From contig CCEZ01000004.1 in NCBI GenBank assembly GCA_000751555.1, positions 1-64,000 of the forward strand: a DNA stretch of 64,000 nucleotides, in the 5' to 3' direction. The DNA comes from Anaerosalibacter massiliensis (GTDB lineage: Bacteria > Bacillota > Clostridia > Tissierellales > Sporanaerobacteraceae). Made by a program: the position numbers and the translations under genes. This document shows positions 52,528-62,237 of the stretch, piece by piece; the stretch's first letter is position 1, and each line of letters begins with the position of its first letter. The notes below the pieces were generated by a model. The model searched no databases. It was not told the DNA's origin and saw only the letters and a program-made list of their open reading frames with translations.

Positions 52528-54513
52528 ATGTCTAAGAAAGTTTTAGTTGTTGGAGGAGTAGCAGGTGGAGCAACAACAGTTGCAAGACTAAGAAGATTAG
52601 ATGAAGATTTAGATATAGTATTATTTGAAAGGGGAGAGTATATCTCTTTTGCCAATTGTGGTTTACCCTATTATATAGGAGGGGTTATAGAGGAAAGAGA
52701 TGCACTATTAGTTCAAACTCCAGAAGCTATGAAAAACAGGTTTAATATTGATGTAAGGGTTCAAAATGAAGTAACAAAAATACTTAGAGATGAAAAGAAA
52801 ATAGAAGTTAAAGATTTAAATACAGGAAAAACATATGAAGAATCCTATGATTACTTAGTATTATCACCTGGTTCTACACCACTTAAACCACCAATACCAG
52901 GAATTGATGCTCCAAATATATTTAGCCTTTGGAATATTCCAGATACAGATGCCATAGACGCATATATAAAAGAAAATTGTCCTAAATCTGCAGTAGTTGT
53001 AGGCGGAGGATTTATTGGACTTGAAATGGCAGAAAATTTACATGGACTAGGTATTGAAGTATCAATAGTTGAAATGCTTGATCAAGTAATGGCACCTTTG
53101 GATTTTGAAATGGCTGAAATAGTCCATGAGCATATAAAACTTAAAGGTGGAAATCTTTATCTAGGAGATGGAGTGAAGAGTTTTCATACTAAGGATGGAA
53201 AGACTACAGTTACTTTGCAAAGTGGAAAAACTATAGAAACAGATTTAGTTATTCTTTCAATAGGTGTACGTCCCAATAGTGAATTAGCAAAGGATGCAGG
53301 ACTTGAACTCAATGAAAGGGGCGGAATAGTAGTTGATGATAATTTAAGAACTTCAGATAAAGATATATTTGCTATTGGAGATGCTATAGAAGTAGTAGAT
53401 TTTGTAAATAAAAACAAAGCTATGGTTCCATTGGCTGGACCTGCAAATAAACAGGGAAGAATAGTAGCCAACAATATAGTTGGAAGGGAAGAAAAATATA
53501 AAGGAACTCAAGGAACTAGTGTAGCTAAGATATTTGATTTAACTATTGCTAATACTGGAAATAATGAAAAAACTTTAAATAGATTAGGCAAGAAATACCA
53601 TGAAGATTATCTAATATCTTTTATCCAGGCAAAATCTCATGCTGGATATTATCCAGAATCACTGCCTATAACTATCAAACTAATATTTGATTTAGATGGA
53701 AAGGTTTTAGGTGCTCAAGCAGTAGGATACAAAGGTGTAGAAAAGAGAATAGATGTTATAGCTACAGCTATTAGATTTGAAGGAACAATATATGATTTAA
53801 AAGAATTAGAACTTGCATATGCACCACCTTATTCTTCTGCTAAAGATCCAGTTAATATGGCTGGCTTTGTAGCAGAAAACATTTTAAATGGGGATGTAGA
53901 CACTATATTTTGGAATGAATTAGAAGAATTAGATAAGGAAAATACAATTATACTTGATGTAACTAATTCAGAGGAAAGAGAGATGGGATATGTTGAAGGT
54001 TCTATAAATATACCAGTAAATGAATTAAGAGATAGACTTGATGAACTAGATAAAGATAAGCTAATTGTGTCATATTGTGGATTAGGTATTAGGGGGTATA
54101 TAGCTTCAAGAATACTAACACAGAATGGATTTAAGGCGAAAAACTTTGCAGGAGGATTTATGTTATATAGAAGTTTATTCTGCAAAGATAAGGAGGATTG
54201 CGGCGGAAAGTCCTTATCTGAAGATATACAATATACAGATCATGGAGAAATAAAATCTGTTGGAACTGAATCAGGAAAAGAAAATATTCTTAGAATAAAT
54301 GTTAGTGAATTAACTTGTCCAGCACCATCTAAAGAAATTAATATTGCTATGGAAAAATTAGATGATGGAGATATATTAGAAATATTGTCGAGTAATCCAA
54401 ATTTTAGTGAAAGTATGAAAGTTTGGACTAAAAATACAAATAATACATTTATAAAGGGCAAAAAAGTGGATAAAGGCTTTTTAGTTACTATTAAGAAAGG
54501 CTTAAATAAATAA
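52528..54513 (+). CDS. CoA-disulfide reductase fused to rhodanese and TusA-like domains
   Basis: A 661-residue three-part protein. Residues 1-445 are a pyridine nucleotide-disulfide oxidoreductase: FAD motif VVGGVAGGATTVARL, active-site Cys in SFANCGLPYYIGG near residue 43, NAD motif VVVGGGFIGLEMAE and DIFAIGDAIEV. Residues about 460-550 are a rhodanese domain with Cys in SYCGLGIRGY. The last 75 residues resemble TusA/SirA (LRINVSELTCPAPS). It should reduce CoA disulfide or CoA persulfide and polysulfide with NAD(P)H and hand on sulfur. AAAGGAGG precedes the ATG. Regulated by the upstream ArsR. Confidence 0.88.
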   Translation: MSKKVLVVGGVAGGATTVARLRRLDEDLDIVLFERGEYISFANCGLPYYIGGVIEERDALLVQTPEAMKNRFNIDVRVQNEVTKILRDEKKIEVKDLNTGKTYEESYDYLVLSPGSTPLKPPIPGIDAPNIFSLWNIPDTDAIDAYIKENCPKSAVVVGGGFIGLEMAENLHGLGIEVSIVEMLDQVMAPLDFEMAEIVHEHIKLKGGNLYLGDGVKSFHTKDGKTTVTLQSGKTIETDLVILSIGVRPNSELAKDAGLELNERGGIVVDDNLRTSDKDIFAIGDAIEVVDFVNKNKAMVPLAGPANKQGRIVANNIVGREEKYKGTQGTSVAKIFDLTIANTGNNEKTLNRLGKKYHEDYLISFIQAKSHAGYYPESLPITIKLIFDLDGKVLGAQAVGYKGVEKRIDVIATAIRFEGTIYDLKELELAYAPPYSSAKDPVNMAGFVAENILNGDVDTIFWNELEELDKENTIILDVTNSEEREMGYVEGSINIPVNELRDRLDELDKDKLIVSYCGLGIRGYIASRILTQNGFKAKNFAGGFMLYRSLFCKDKEDCGGKSLSEDIQYTDHGEIKSVGTESGKENILRINVSELTCPAPSKEINIAMEKLDDGDILEILSSNPNFSESMKVWTKNTNNTFIKGKKVDKGFLVTIKKGLNK

Positions 54514-54523
54514 CTATAGTATA

Positions 54524-54557
54524 AATCCAGAGAAATTATAATTTTTCTGGATTTTAT
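54524..54557 (+). terminator. Terminator after the CoA-disulfide reductase gene
   Basis: AATCCAGA with an extended AAAT pairs with ATTT and TCTGGATT, followed by TTATT. Confidence 0.7.
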
Positions 54558-54631
54558 TGTTAAAATGTTTACATCCCACTGTTAAGGGTAATATATATTA
54601 TAAGCTAAATTTAAAAATAGGGGTGATTTTT

Positions 54632-55180
54632 GTGAATCCAATGACAGCAGAAAATTTACGTTCAGCATTTGGAGGAGAAAGTCAGGCACATATGAGATAT
54701 TTAATATGGGGGGACAAGGCAAAAAGAGATGGTTTTCCAAATGTAGCAAATTTGTTTAAGGCTATTTCTTATGCAGAACAAGTTCATGCTACAGGTCATT
54801 TCAACGCATTAAAGAATGAAGATGGAGATTTTTCAGTAACATCTATGGCAGGATTTGGACTAGGGACTACTTCTGAAAATTTACAAGGTGCTATAAATGG
54901 AGAATTGTTTGAAATTAAACAAATGTATCCATCTTATATTGCAGTTGCAGAAATGCAAGAAGAAAAAAGTGCTTTAAGACCAATGAACTTTGCTTTAGCG
55001 GCAGAAAAAATTCATGCTAAACTTTTTCAAGAGGCAAAAGATTCAGTAGATAAAAATAAAGATATAGATATTGAAAAAGTTTATATCTGTCCTGTCTGTG
55101 GATATACTGCTGCTGATGAAGCAGAAGATATTTGTCCAATTTGTGGAGTTAGTAAAGACAAGTTCAAAGTATTTGACTAA
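54632..55180 (+). CDS. Rubrerythrin
   Basis: A 182-residue protein. The N-terminal ferritin-like di-iron domain (AFGGESQAHMRYLIWG, EQVHATGHF, AEKIHAKLFQEA) is followed by a C-terminal rubredoxin-like domain with two CxxC knuckles (CPVCGYTA and CPICGV). It reduces hydrogen peroxide in anaerobes. The GTG at 54632 is used since GGGGTG lies 6 bases upstream; the frame is open further upstream, but no site is there. Confidence 0.93.
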   Translation: MNPMTAENLRSAFGGESQAHMRYLIWGDKAKRDGFPNVANLFKAISYAEQVHATGHFNALKNEDGDFSVTSMAGFGLGTTSENLQGAINGELFEIKQMYPSYIAVAEMQEEKSALRPMNFALAAEKIHAKLFQEAKDSVDKNKDIDIEKVYICPVCGYTAADEAEDICPICGVSKDKFKVFD

Positions 55181-55210
55181 AAAGTAAAGCTACTTAAATT
55201 ATTTAAAAAT

Positions 55211-55242
55211 ATAAATGCCTAGGAAATTTCCTAGGCATTTAT
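55211..55242. terminator. Bidirectional terminator
   Basis: A perfect 16-bp inverted repeat (ATAAATGCCTAGGAAA and its complement), followed by T residues. It serves rubrerythrin and the converging secreted protein gene. Confidence 0.85.
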
Positions 55243-55247
55243 ATTTT

Positions 55248-55934
55248 TTATATTTCTTCTAATAATTCTTTAATTTCAGTTGTATGAGTGTAGATAGTTC
55301 TTAGCATGTCTATTTGCTGACCTTGAAGTCCTAAAATAGTTTCAAAGCTTTCTATAGCCTTGTTAAACTGCTTATTTCCCACATAGTTTATATAAATTCT
55401 ACTTTCCTTAGCAATATTTCCAACAGCATATTCAACTTCTTGCATTTCTTTAATCAAACTTACAACTACTTGTCTTATATTTTCATATTCTTTCAATGTT
55501 ATATTACCTTCTTTAGCTACTCTTTTTAGTTCCTTGACTATTATTTTAAAATCGTCCTCTATTGCAATAGTTAAATCATATACTTCTTTAGAATTGTTTA
55601 AGTATAGAGTTTTCATTTCAACTTGCTTATTAACAATTTCAGAAATTTTAAGAGATTTTTCAAAAACTTTTTCAATTATATCTCTAATTTCATCTTCTGT
55701 ATTTTTCTTATTTTTCTGAAGATTTATCATTTCATTCATAGTCTTGTTAAATTTTTTGTCTTGTAATATTTCTATTCTATTTTTTTGGACCTCTTCTATT
55801 TCTTCAATGGCTTCTTCTAACTCTTTAACTACTTCTTCATAAACTTTTGGTTCTTCAATAGTATCAGCAAATACTGTTACAGAACTAAATAAGGTAAGAA
55901 TAGATAATGTTAAAGCAATTAATTTTTTATTCAT
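55248..55934 (-). CDS. Secreted, helical hypothetical protein
   Basis: A 228-residue protein with a clear signal peptide (MNKKLIALTLSILTLFSSVT, cleavage probably after VFA). The mature part is almost entirely charged alpha-helix, with heptad-like acidic stretches (EEVVKELEEAIEEIEEVQKN). No enzyme motif and no anchor. AGGAGAG precedes the start. I do not recognise a family. It may be a cell-envelope or surface-layer associated coiled-coil protein. Confidence 0.7.
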   Translation of the reverse strand: MNKKLIALTLSILTLFSSVTVFADTIEEPKVYEEVVKELEEAIEEIEEVQKNRIEILQDKKFNKTMNEMINLQKNKKNTEDEIRDIIEKVFEKSLKISEIVNKQVEMKTLYLNNSKEVYDLTIAIEDDFKIIVKELKRVAKEGNITLKEYENIRQVVVSLIKEMQEVEYAVGNIAKESRIYINYVGNKQFNKAIESFETILGLQGQQIDMLRTIYTHTTEIKELLEEI

Positions 55935-56186
55935 ATAGATCTCTCCTTTTTATATTATTTAAAAATGCTTATAGATTATATCGGCAGTATAAAAAATAAC
56001 TTTACTTCTTTTTACAAAATATCTATATTTAACAAAAGTTAATACTTATATGATAAAATGATTTAAAATGTATTGTTTTCTTTTTAATTTAATAATTAAC
56101 CAGAAATAACAAAAAAATAGGAGGAAAATGAAAATAAAAATAGAATAGTAAATAATTAGCCAATAAAATTTAAAGGAGTGCTGGAT

Positions 56187-56792
56187 ATGTTTGTCGAATC
56201 TTTAATTCTATCAACAATCGTAGGAAAAATTAGAGGTGGAAAAATAAAAAATATAGGTAGTCTAAAAATAAAAGGTTGGTATTTATTTCTCTTAGGATTT
56301 TTATTAGAGTATTCTAGTATATATATTGAGAAGCTAACTGATAATAAATTATCTTTTTTTATAAGAGAATATTTTTCCTATATACAATTTTTAGTTATTA
56401 TTTTATTTATCTTAGGATTTATATTAAATTTAAGAAATAAGGGCATACTAATTATGTTTATTGGAAGTTTATTTAATTTTATTGCTATTTTATTAAATGA
56501 TGGGAAAATGCCAGTTTCCATGGAGGCACTTAAATATTCTTCTTTAATAAAGGATATAGATATGCTTAAAACTGGAATAACATTGACTCATCAAATAGCA
56601 ACAAATTCTACTAGGTTTTATTTTTTTACAGATATTTTACCTATACCTGCACCTTATCCACTACCTAAGGTGATTAGTGTCGGTGACATTATAATTGCTT
56701 TAGGAGTATTTATATTGATACAGAAGATCATGTTATCAGGTAAAAGAAAAGATAGTATATTAGATTTTACATATGGTATTTGTAAACTATAG
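56187..56792 (+). CDS. DUF5317 family membrane protein
   Basis: A 201-residue protein with five or six helices. The motif GRIRGGKI-like IVGKIRGGKIKNIGSLKI follows the first segment, and the conserved-looking loop LNDGKMPVSMEALKYS is followed by FFTDILPIPAPYPLPKVISV. Both are as I recall for DUF5317. Function unknown. The ATG at 56187 has AAAGGAG 8 bases upstream. A strong terminator ends it, so it is a single-gene unit. Confidence 0.78.
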   Translation: MFVESLILSTIVGKIRGGKIKNIGSLKIKGWYLFLLGFLLEYSSIYIEKLTDNKLSFFIREYFSYIQFLVIILFILGFILNLRNKGILIMFIGSLFNFIAILLNDGKMPVSMEALKYSSLIKDIDMLKTGITLTHQIATNSTRFYFFTDILPIPAPYPLPKVISVGDIIIALGVFILIQKIMLSGKRKDSILDFTYGICKL

Positions 56793-56793
56793 A

Positions 56794-56842
56794 AAAAATC
56801 GTTTCTAGGAAAGAGCTCCTTCTGACTAGAAACGATTTTTTA
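56794..56842 (+). terminator. Terminator after the DUF5317 gene
   Basis: AAAAATCGTTTCTAG and CTAGAAACGATTTTT form a 15-bp stem with T residues after it. Confidence 0.88.
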
Positions 56843-57002
56843 TTTCTATAACTAGAATATATAAAAAAGTGCCACATTAATCTGTAAGTAAATAGTACCT
56901 TTTAATAGTAGTAAATTAGCACATCTTGTGATATTATACTATTAAAGATAGTGAATATGTATACTAATTGCCAGATTTCGTATATATTTGAGGTGTTATG
57001 TA

Positions 57003-58967
57003 ATGAATGATATTTTAAATGAAAGATGGATTGAGATTTTAAAAATACTTTTAAGTAACACCCAGCCTATAATAATAAGTGATATGGAAGAAAGATTAAA
57101 GGTTTCTAATAGGACAATTAGGAATGACTTAGATAAAATAGATGAAATTATTCAAAAAAAGGGTTATGGTAGGGTTGTAAGGAAACCTAGAGTAGGTATA
57201 TGGATAGAAGTAAATGAAGAAAAAGAGAAAGAATTTAGAGATAGTATAAAAATGACTAATTCTTATACTCAACCTTTTTCACCAGAAGAAAGACAGGAAT
57301 ATATACTAAATAAACTTCTTAAAGTACAAGCTCCTATTACAATGGAGGAGCTTTCAAAAGAGCTTTATGTAAGCAGAATAACAGTATTTAAAGATTTAGA
57401 TGAGGTTGAAAAGTATGTAAAAAACTACAACCTATCCATTTTAAGAAAGCAGAACTATGGAGTAGAATTAGTAGGAAATGAAAAAGATTTCAGAAGATTA
57501 GCAGGAGATTTTTTCCAAGGTTCTAGTATTCATGATTTAAATAGAGATTGTGCCAAATATATGAATATGTTTACAAAAGAAAATTTATATACTATAGGAC
57601 AAATTGTAAAAGAGTCTGAAATTGAAATGGAATTTAAATTAGCTGATGAATCTATTTCTAATTTAATATTTCATTCAGCTATGCTAGTAGAAAGAGTTAA
57701 ACAAAATAAAACAGTAAGGCTTAAAGAGGAAAATTTTTCTGATATTAAATTACAAAAAGAATATAGTGTTGCAAAATCCATAGTTTCTAAATTAGAGAAA
57801 GAATTTAATATTTCTATACCTGAAGATGAAATTTCTTATATAGCAATTCATATATTAGGTTCAAAATTACAACAAAGCTATAATTTTTGCGAAAATTTAA
57901 ATGTATTAGAGAATGTTGATTTAAACATAGTTAATTTATCTAAGGAGATAATAGAATTGATAGGAAATATATTATCTACTGATTTGACTAAGGATAAAAA
58001 ATTATTAATAGGATTGGCATTGCATTTAAAACCAACTATCAATAGATTGAAATATGATCTTACTATTAAGAATCCACTTATTGACGAAATAAAGGAAAAT
58101 TATCCTAGTATTTTTGGAGCGAGCTGGGCAAGTAGTGTTTTGTTTGAAAAGTATTATGGATTTAAAGTAAATGAAGATGAGATAGGATATATTGCTATTC
58201 ATATTGGAGCAGCAATAGAAAGACAAAAGACTAATACTAAAGCTATAGTAGTATGTAGTAGTGGCGTTGGCACTTCTCAACTTGTATCTATAAGGTTGGA
58301 GAAAGCCTTACCAAATTTAGAAATTTTAGATATAATTTCTAAGCATGAGATTGAAAATATAAATATAAAAAAATTTGATATAGTTATTTCTACGATTCCT
58401 ATTGACTATCATTTAAAGCCAGTAGTTCAAATAAGTCCTTTTGTAGGGGAAAAAGATATACTAGAAATTAGGAAATGGATTGTAAATATTGAAAACACAA
58501 AGAAATTGGACTTAGATTTAGTAGAGGATAATTCAAAATTATTATTTAAACAAGATTTAATTTTTTCAAATCTAGAACTAAAGACAAAAGAATCAGTCAT
58601 AGAATTTTTAAGCTATCATATGGAAAAACAAGACTATGTAGAAAAAAAATTTATGAATGAAGTATTTGAAAGGGAGAAGATAACTTCTACAGCAATAGGA
58701 AATGGAGTAGCGATCCCTCATGCAAATCAAAGTTATGTGAAAAAACCTATTATAGCCTTTGCTACATTAGAAGAACCAATTAATTGGTCAGGAAATAAAG
58801 TGGATATTATTTTCTTATTAGCACTAAAAATTGATTCAAATGATGCTACTAGGAAAACTTTTTCTGAGTTTTATAGATTATTAGACAATGAAGAAGTTTT
58901 AAACAAAATTAGAGAAAGTAATAAGGATGAAGAAATATATACTTTATTGACAGAGGGGAGAGAATAG
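57003..58967 (+). CDS. PRD-containing transcriptional regulator with PTS EIIB- and EIIA-like domains
   Basis: A 654-residue MtlR/LicR-type regulator. Two N-terminal helix-turn-helices (SDMEERLKVSNRTIRNDLDK and MEELSKELYVSRITVFKDL) precede two PTS regulation domains with conserved histidines (ISYIAIHILGS, IGYIAIHIGAAIE). An EIIB-like domain with the phospho-Cys motif VVCSSGVGTSQL near residue 420 and a fructose/mannitol-type EIIA domain with IGNGVAIPHANQSY near 580 follow. Its activity should be set by phosphorylation from EI, HPr and EII proteins. GAGGTG precedes the ATG at 57003. It heads an operon with EIIB, HPr and EI. Confidence 0.88.
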   Translation: MNDILNERWIEILKILLSNTQPIIISDMEERLKVSNRTIRNDLDKIDEIIQKKGYGRVVRKPRVGIWIEVNEEKEKEFRDSIKMTNSYTQPFSPEERQEYILNKLLKVQAPITMEELSKELYVSRITVFKDLDEVEKYVKNYNLSILRKQNYGVELVGNEKDFRRLAGDFFQGSSIHDLNRDCAKYMNMFTKENLYTIGQIVKESEIEMEFKLADESISNLIFHSAMLVERVKQNKTVRLKEENFSDIKLQKEYSVAKSIVSKLEKEFNISIPEDEISYIAIHILGSKLQQSYNFCENLNVLENVDLNIVNLSKEIIELIGNILSTDLTKDKKLLIGLALHLKPTINRLKYDLTIKNPLIDEIKENYPSIFGASWASSVLFEKYYGFKVNEDEIGYIAIHIGAAIERQKTNTKAIVVCSSGVGTSQLVSIRLEKALPNLEILDIISKHEIENINIKKFDIVISTIPIDYHLKPVVQISPFVGEKDILEIRKWIVNIENTKKLDLDLVEDNSKLLFKQDLIFSNLELKTKESVIEFLSYHMEKQDYVEKKFMNEVFEREKITSTAIGNGVAIPHANQSYVKKPIIAFATLEEPINWSGNKVDIIFLLALKIDSNDATRKTFSEFYRLLDNEEVLNKIRESNKDEEIYTLLTEGRE

Positions 58968-58968
58968 T

Positions 58969-59283
58969 ATGAAGATATTAGCTATTACCTCTTGTCCACT
59001 AGGTATTGTATGTACAAACTTAGCTAGAGAAGCATTGGAGCAAGCAGCAAAAAAGACTAATGTAGATATAAAGGTGGAAACTCAAGGGGAGTTTAAAGAA
59101 AATGAAATAACTAAATATGATATTGAAGAAGCTAGTGCGATTATATTGACCAGTGATGGACCTATTGAAGGAAAGGAAAGATTTAAAGACTTGCCAATTG
59201 TTTACGCAAGCTGCAAAGATATAATGCAAAATTCTTTAAATATAATAAAAAATATAAAAATAAAATATAAAAATAAAATATAA
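58969..59283 (+). CDS. PTS fructose-type EIIB protein
   Basis: A 104-residue single-domain EIIB of the fructose family. The phosphocysteine is in ITSCPLGIVCTNLAREAL at residue 9, VETQGEFKENEIT follows, and the end is lysine- and asparagine-rich. The usual His of the CPTGIAHT motif is not conserved. It begins one base after the regulator and 17 bases before HPr. No EIIC gene is nearby, so its phosphate partner may be the EIIA-like domain of the regulator or an EIIC encoded elsewhere. Confidence 0.8.
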   Translation: MKILAITSCPLGIVCTNLAREALEQAAKKTNVDIKVETQGEFKENEITKYDIEEASAIILTSDGPIEGKERFKDLPIVYASCKDIMQNSLNIIKNIKIKYKNKI

Positions 59284-59300
59284 CTTTGGGAGGAATGAAA

Positions 59301-59564
59301 ATGTATAGTGAAGAAGTTGTTTTAAAAAATGAAACAGGATTACATGCTAGACCAGCAAGTTTATTTGTAAAGGAAGCATCAAAATATAGTTCAGATGTGA
59401 AAGTAATAAAAGAAGGCAAAGAATATAATGCAAAGAGTATAATGGGAATACTTAGCATGGGTGCTGCTATGGGAGAGAAAATAAAAATTGAGGCAATTGG
59501 TGAAGATGCAGAAGAAGTAGTAAAAAGTCTAGTTGAGCTTGTGAATAATAAATTTGGAGAATAG
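59301..59564 (+). CDS. ptsH: PTS phosphocarrier protein HPr
   Basis: An 87-residue HPr with the active-site histidine at residue 15 in NETGLHARPASLFV. The regulatory serine region is AKSIMGILSMGAAMGEKI at about residues 44-61, so HPr-kinase control is possible. The ATG at 59301 is chosen because GGGAGG ends 7 bases upstream; two earlier in-frame starts overlap that site. It passes phosphate from EI to the EII proteins. It is followed by ptsI after 12 bases. Confidence 0.92.
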   Translation: MYSEEVVLKNETGLHARPASLFVKEASKYSSDVKVIKEGKEYNAKSIMGILSMGAAMGEKIKIEAIGEDAEEVVKSLVELVNNKFGE

Positions 59565-59576
59565 GAGGCAATTTTT

Positions 59577-61289
59577 ATGAAAGGCATAGGAGTTTCTCCA
59601 GGAGTATCTATTGGAAAGGTTTTTTTAAAAGAAGAAATAGAAATAGATATTGAAAAGAAAAGCATTCACAATATAAAAGAAGAAGTTGATAGGCTAAATA
59701 CTTGTGTTCATAAAAGCATAGAAGAGATAGAATCTTTATACAAATATACTTTGAAAGAAGTTGGAGAAAAAGAGGCAGAAATTTTCAATGCTCATAAATT
59801 AATGCTAGAGGATCCAGAATTTATAGGAATGATTAATCAAAAAATAGAAGATGAAAAAGTTAATGTAGAATGGGCAGTACAAGAAGCAAGAAATGAATAT
59901 GTTCAAATGTTGGAAAGTCTTGATAATGAGTATCTAAGAGAAAGGGCAGCAGATGTAAAAGATATTTCAAGCAGACTTTTAAAAAACCTAATAGGCATAA
60001 AGGGAGTAGATTTATCAAGCCTAGAAGAGGAATGTATTGTAGTAGCCGATGATTTGACTCCATCAGATACAGCTCAAATGAGAAAAGATAAAGTCTTAGG
60101 TTTTGTTACCGAACTAGGTGGAAGAACTTCTCATACATCTATTATGGCTAGAACATTAGAATTGCCAGCAGTTGTAGGAGTAAAGGACATAACAAAAAAT
60201 GTAAAAGATGAAGATTTTATAATTATAGATGGAAATGAAGGATTAATAATTATAAATCCTTCAGAGGAAGAAATTGCGACTTATGAAAAAAAGAAAGAAT
60301 CCTATGAAAACTTTAAAGAAGAATTAAATAAATTAAAAGGTGAAGAAAGTATATCCAAAGATGGAGTTAAAGTTGAGATAGCTGCTAATATAGGTACTCC
60401 TAAGGATATAGATAAAGTTCTAGAAAATGATGGAGAAGGTGTTGGACTTTATAGAAGTGAATTTTTATATATGGATAGGGAAAAGTTGCCAACAGAAGAA
60501 GAACAATTTGAAGCCTATAAAGTTGTAGCAGAAAAATTAGATGGAAGACCTCTAGTTATAAGAACTTTAGATGTAGGAGGAGATAAGGATTTACCTTATT
60601 TAGACCTTCCAAAAGAAATGAATCCATTTTTAGGTTATAGAGCTATTAGACTTTGTTTGGATAGAACAGATATATTTAAAATTCAATTAAGAGCTATTTT
60701 AAGAGCTAGTGCATATGGAAATGTAAAAATAATGTTTCCTATGATTTCTAATATAGCTGAATTAAGGGAAGCTAAAGCTATATTAGAAGAAGTTAAATCT
60801 GAATTGAGAGCTGAAAATATTGAATTTGATGAAGAATTAGAAGTTGGAATAATGGTGGAAATACCTTCAGTAGCAGTTCAATCAGATATTTTTGCAAAAG
60901 AAGTGGATTTTTTCAGCATAGGAACTAATGATTTAATTCAGTATAGTCTTGCAGTAGATAGAGGAAACCAAGATATATCCTATTTATATAGCCAATACCA
61001 TCCAGCAGTACTAAGACTTATAAATATGACTATAGAAAATGGTCACAAGGAAGGTATATGGGTAGGAATGTGTGGTGAAGCTGCAGGAGATGAAAAATTA
61101 ATTCCAATTCTTTTAGGGATGGGATTAGATGAATTTAGTATGAGTGCATCATCAATGCTAACTGCAAGATGGATTATAAAGAATATATCTAAAGCAGAAA
61201 TGGAAAACAAAGTTAAAGAAGTTCTAAACTTGGACTCCCCCCAAGATGTTGAAAAATATATAGAAGAAGAAATAACCTCTAAGATTTAA
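59577..61289 (+). CDS. ptsI: PTS enzyme I (phosphoenolpyruvate-protein phosphotransferase)
   Basis: A 570-residue enzyme that takes phosphate from PEP and passes it to HPr. The N-terminal HPr-binding and swivelling domains carry the active histidine in LGGRTSHTSIMARTLELPAV near residue 186. The C-terminal PEP-binding barrel has RSEFLYMDR, IRTLDVGGDKDLPYL, FFSIGTNDLIQYSLAVDRGN and the catalytic Cys in VGMCGEAAGD near 503. AGGAGG precedes the ATG. The stop codon lies in a perfect hairpin terminator. Confidence 0.95.
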   Translation: MKGIGVSPGVSIGKVFLKEEIEIDIEKKSIHNIKEEVDRLNTCVHKSIEEIESLYKYTLKEVGEKEAEIFNAHKLMLEDPEFIGMINQKIEDEKVNVEWAVQEARNEYVQMLESLDNEYLRERAADVKDISSRLLKNLIGIKGVDLSSLEEECIVVADDLTPSDTAQMRKDKVLGFVTELGGRTSHTSIMARTLELPAVVGVKDITKNVKDEDFIIIDGNEGLIIINPSEEEIATYEKKKESYENFKEELNKLKGEESISKDGVKVEIAANIGTPKDIDKVLENDGEGVGLYRSEFLYMDREKLPTEEEQFEAYKVVAEKLDGRPLVIRTLDVGGDKDLPYLDLPKEMNPFLGYRAIRLCLDRTDIFKIQLRAILRASAYGNVKIMFPMISNIAELREAKAILEEVKSELRAENIEFDEELEVGIMVEIPSVAVQSDIFAKEVDFFSIGTNDLIQYSLAVDRGNQDISYLYSQYHPAVLRLINMTIENGHKEGIWVGMCGEAAGDEKLIPILLGMGLDEFSMSASSMLTARWIIKNISKAEMENKVKEVLNLDSPQDVEKYIEEEITSKI

Positions 61290-61308
61290 ATCTTAGAGGT
61301 TATTTTTA
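61271..61308 (+). terminator. Terminator overlapping the ptsI stop codon
   Basis: AATAACCTCTAAGA and its exact complement enclose a TTTAAA centre containing the stop, followed by a T run. Confidence 0.85.
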
Positions 61309-61395
61309 TGTCCATTGCTAGATATAAAATTAGAAAATCTAGGCAATAATAAAGAATATAGTAAGAAGATTAAAAAGAGATTTGGAGGGGATTTT

Positions 61396-62103
61396 TTGTC
61401 AACAAGATTATTCATAATTGCAATAACACCAGCATTAATTATAATAGTAGGACTTTATTTAAGTGATAGATACGATAGAGAACCATTGAAAATTTTGTTA
61501 ATAACATATTTATTAGGTGCATTGTCAGTAATACCTACCATATTGGTAGAGGAGTTATTAAGTTTTTTCAATATATTTCCAGGCATATTAGGAGCTTTTT
61601 ATACAGCTTTTATAGTAGCAGGATTTACAGAAGAATATTTTAAAAGATTAGTAGTATTGAAAACTGCTTATAATTCAAAATATTTTAATGAAAAATTAGA
61701 TGGCATAGTCTATGCAGTATTTGCATCTATGGGATTTGCTACTGTAGAAAATGTTATATATGTAGTATATAGATATAGCAACAATCCTTATATTGGACTT
61801 TATAGAGGTATATTATCGGTTCCAGCCCATGGAGTATTTGCAGTTACTATGGGATATTATCTATCATTAGCTAAATTTGGTAGTAATGAATTAAGAAGAA
61901 AAAGGAGCTATAGGCGTTCACTATATATGCCTATAATATTTCATGGAATATTTGATTTTATACTAATGGCTAATATACCACAGTTAACGATTATATTTGT
62001 CCCATATGTAATTTATCTGTGGTGGTTAAATGAAAGAAGATTGAGTAGATATATATATGATTCAAAATCAAAATTTATAGGAATTAGAGAGAAAAGAGAA
62101 TAA
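61396..62103 (+). CDS. PrsW family intramembrane metalloprotease
   Basis: A polytopic protein of about 235 residues with eight helices. The putative active-site motifs are FTEEYFKRL, VPAHGVFAVTMGYYL and IIFHGIFDFIL, the glutamates and histidines of the PrsW/CPBP-like group. In Bacillus subtilis PrsW performs site-1 cleavage of the anti-sigma factor RsiW. The TTG at 61396 has GGAGGGG 5 bases upstream and gives the usual short N-terminus; a TTG 27 codons earlier is unlikely. No anti-sigma gene is adjacent. Confidence 0.83.
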   Translation: MSTRLFIIAITPALIIIVGLYLSDRYDREPLKILLITYLLGALSVIPTILVEELLSFFNIFPGILGAFYTAFIVAGFTEEYFKRLVVLKTAYNSKYFNEKLDGIVYAVFASMGFATVENVIYVVYRYSNNPYIGLYRGILSVPAHGVFAVTMGYYLSLAKFGSNELRRKRSYRRSLYMPIIFHGIFDFILMANIPQLTIIFVPYVIYLWWLNERRLSRYIYDSKSKFIGIREKRE

Positions 62104-62237
62104 AAAAACTAAAACTATTGAAAACTACTCAAATTAAATATAAAATACTAGTATAGCATTTAAAATGCTAAGGCTAATTTATCCAATAACTTAAATCACG
62201 GATGTTTTTAGCAATATTATAAAAAAGGGGAAAAGAC

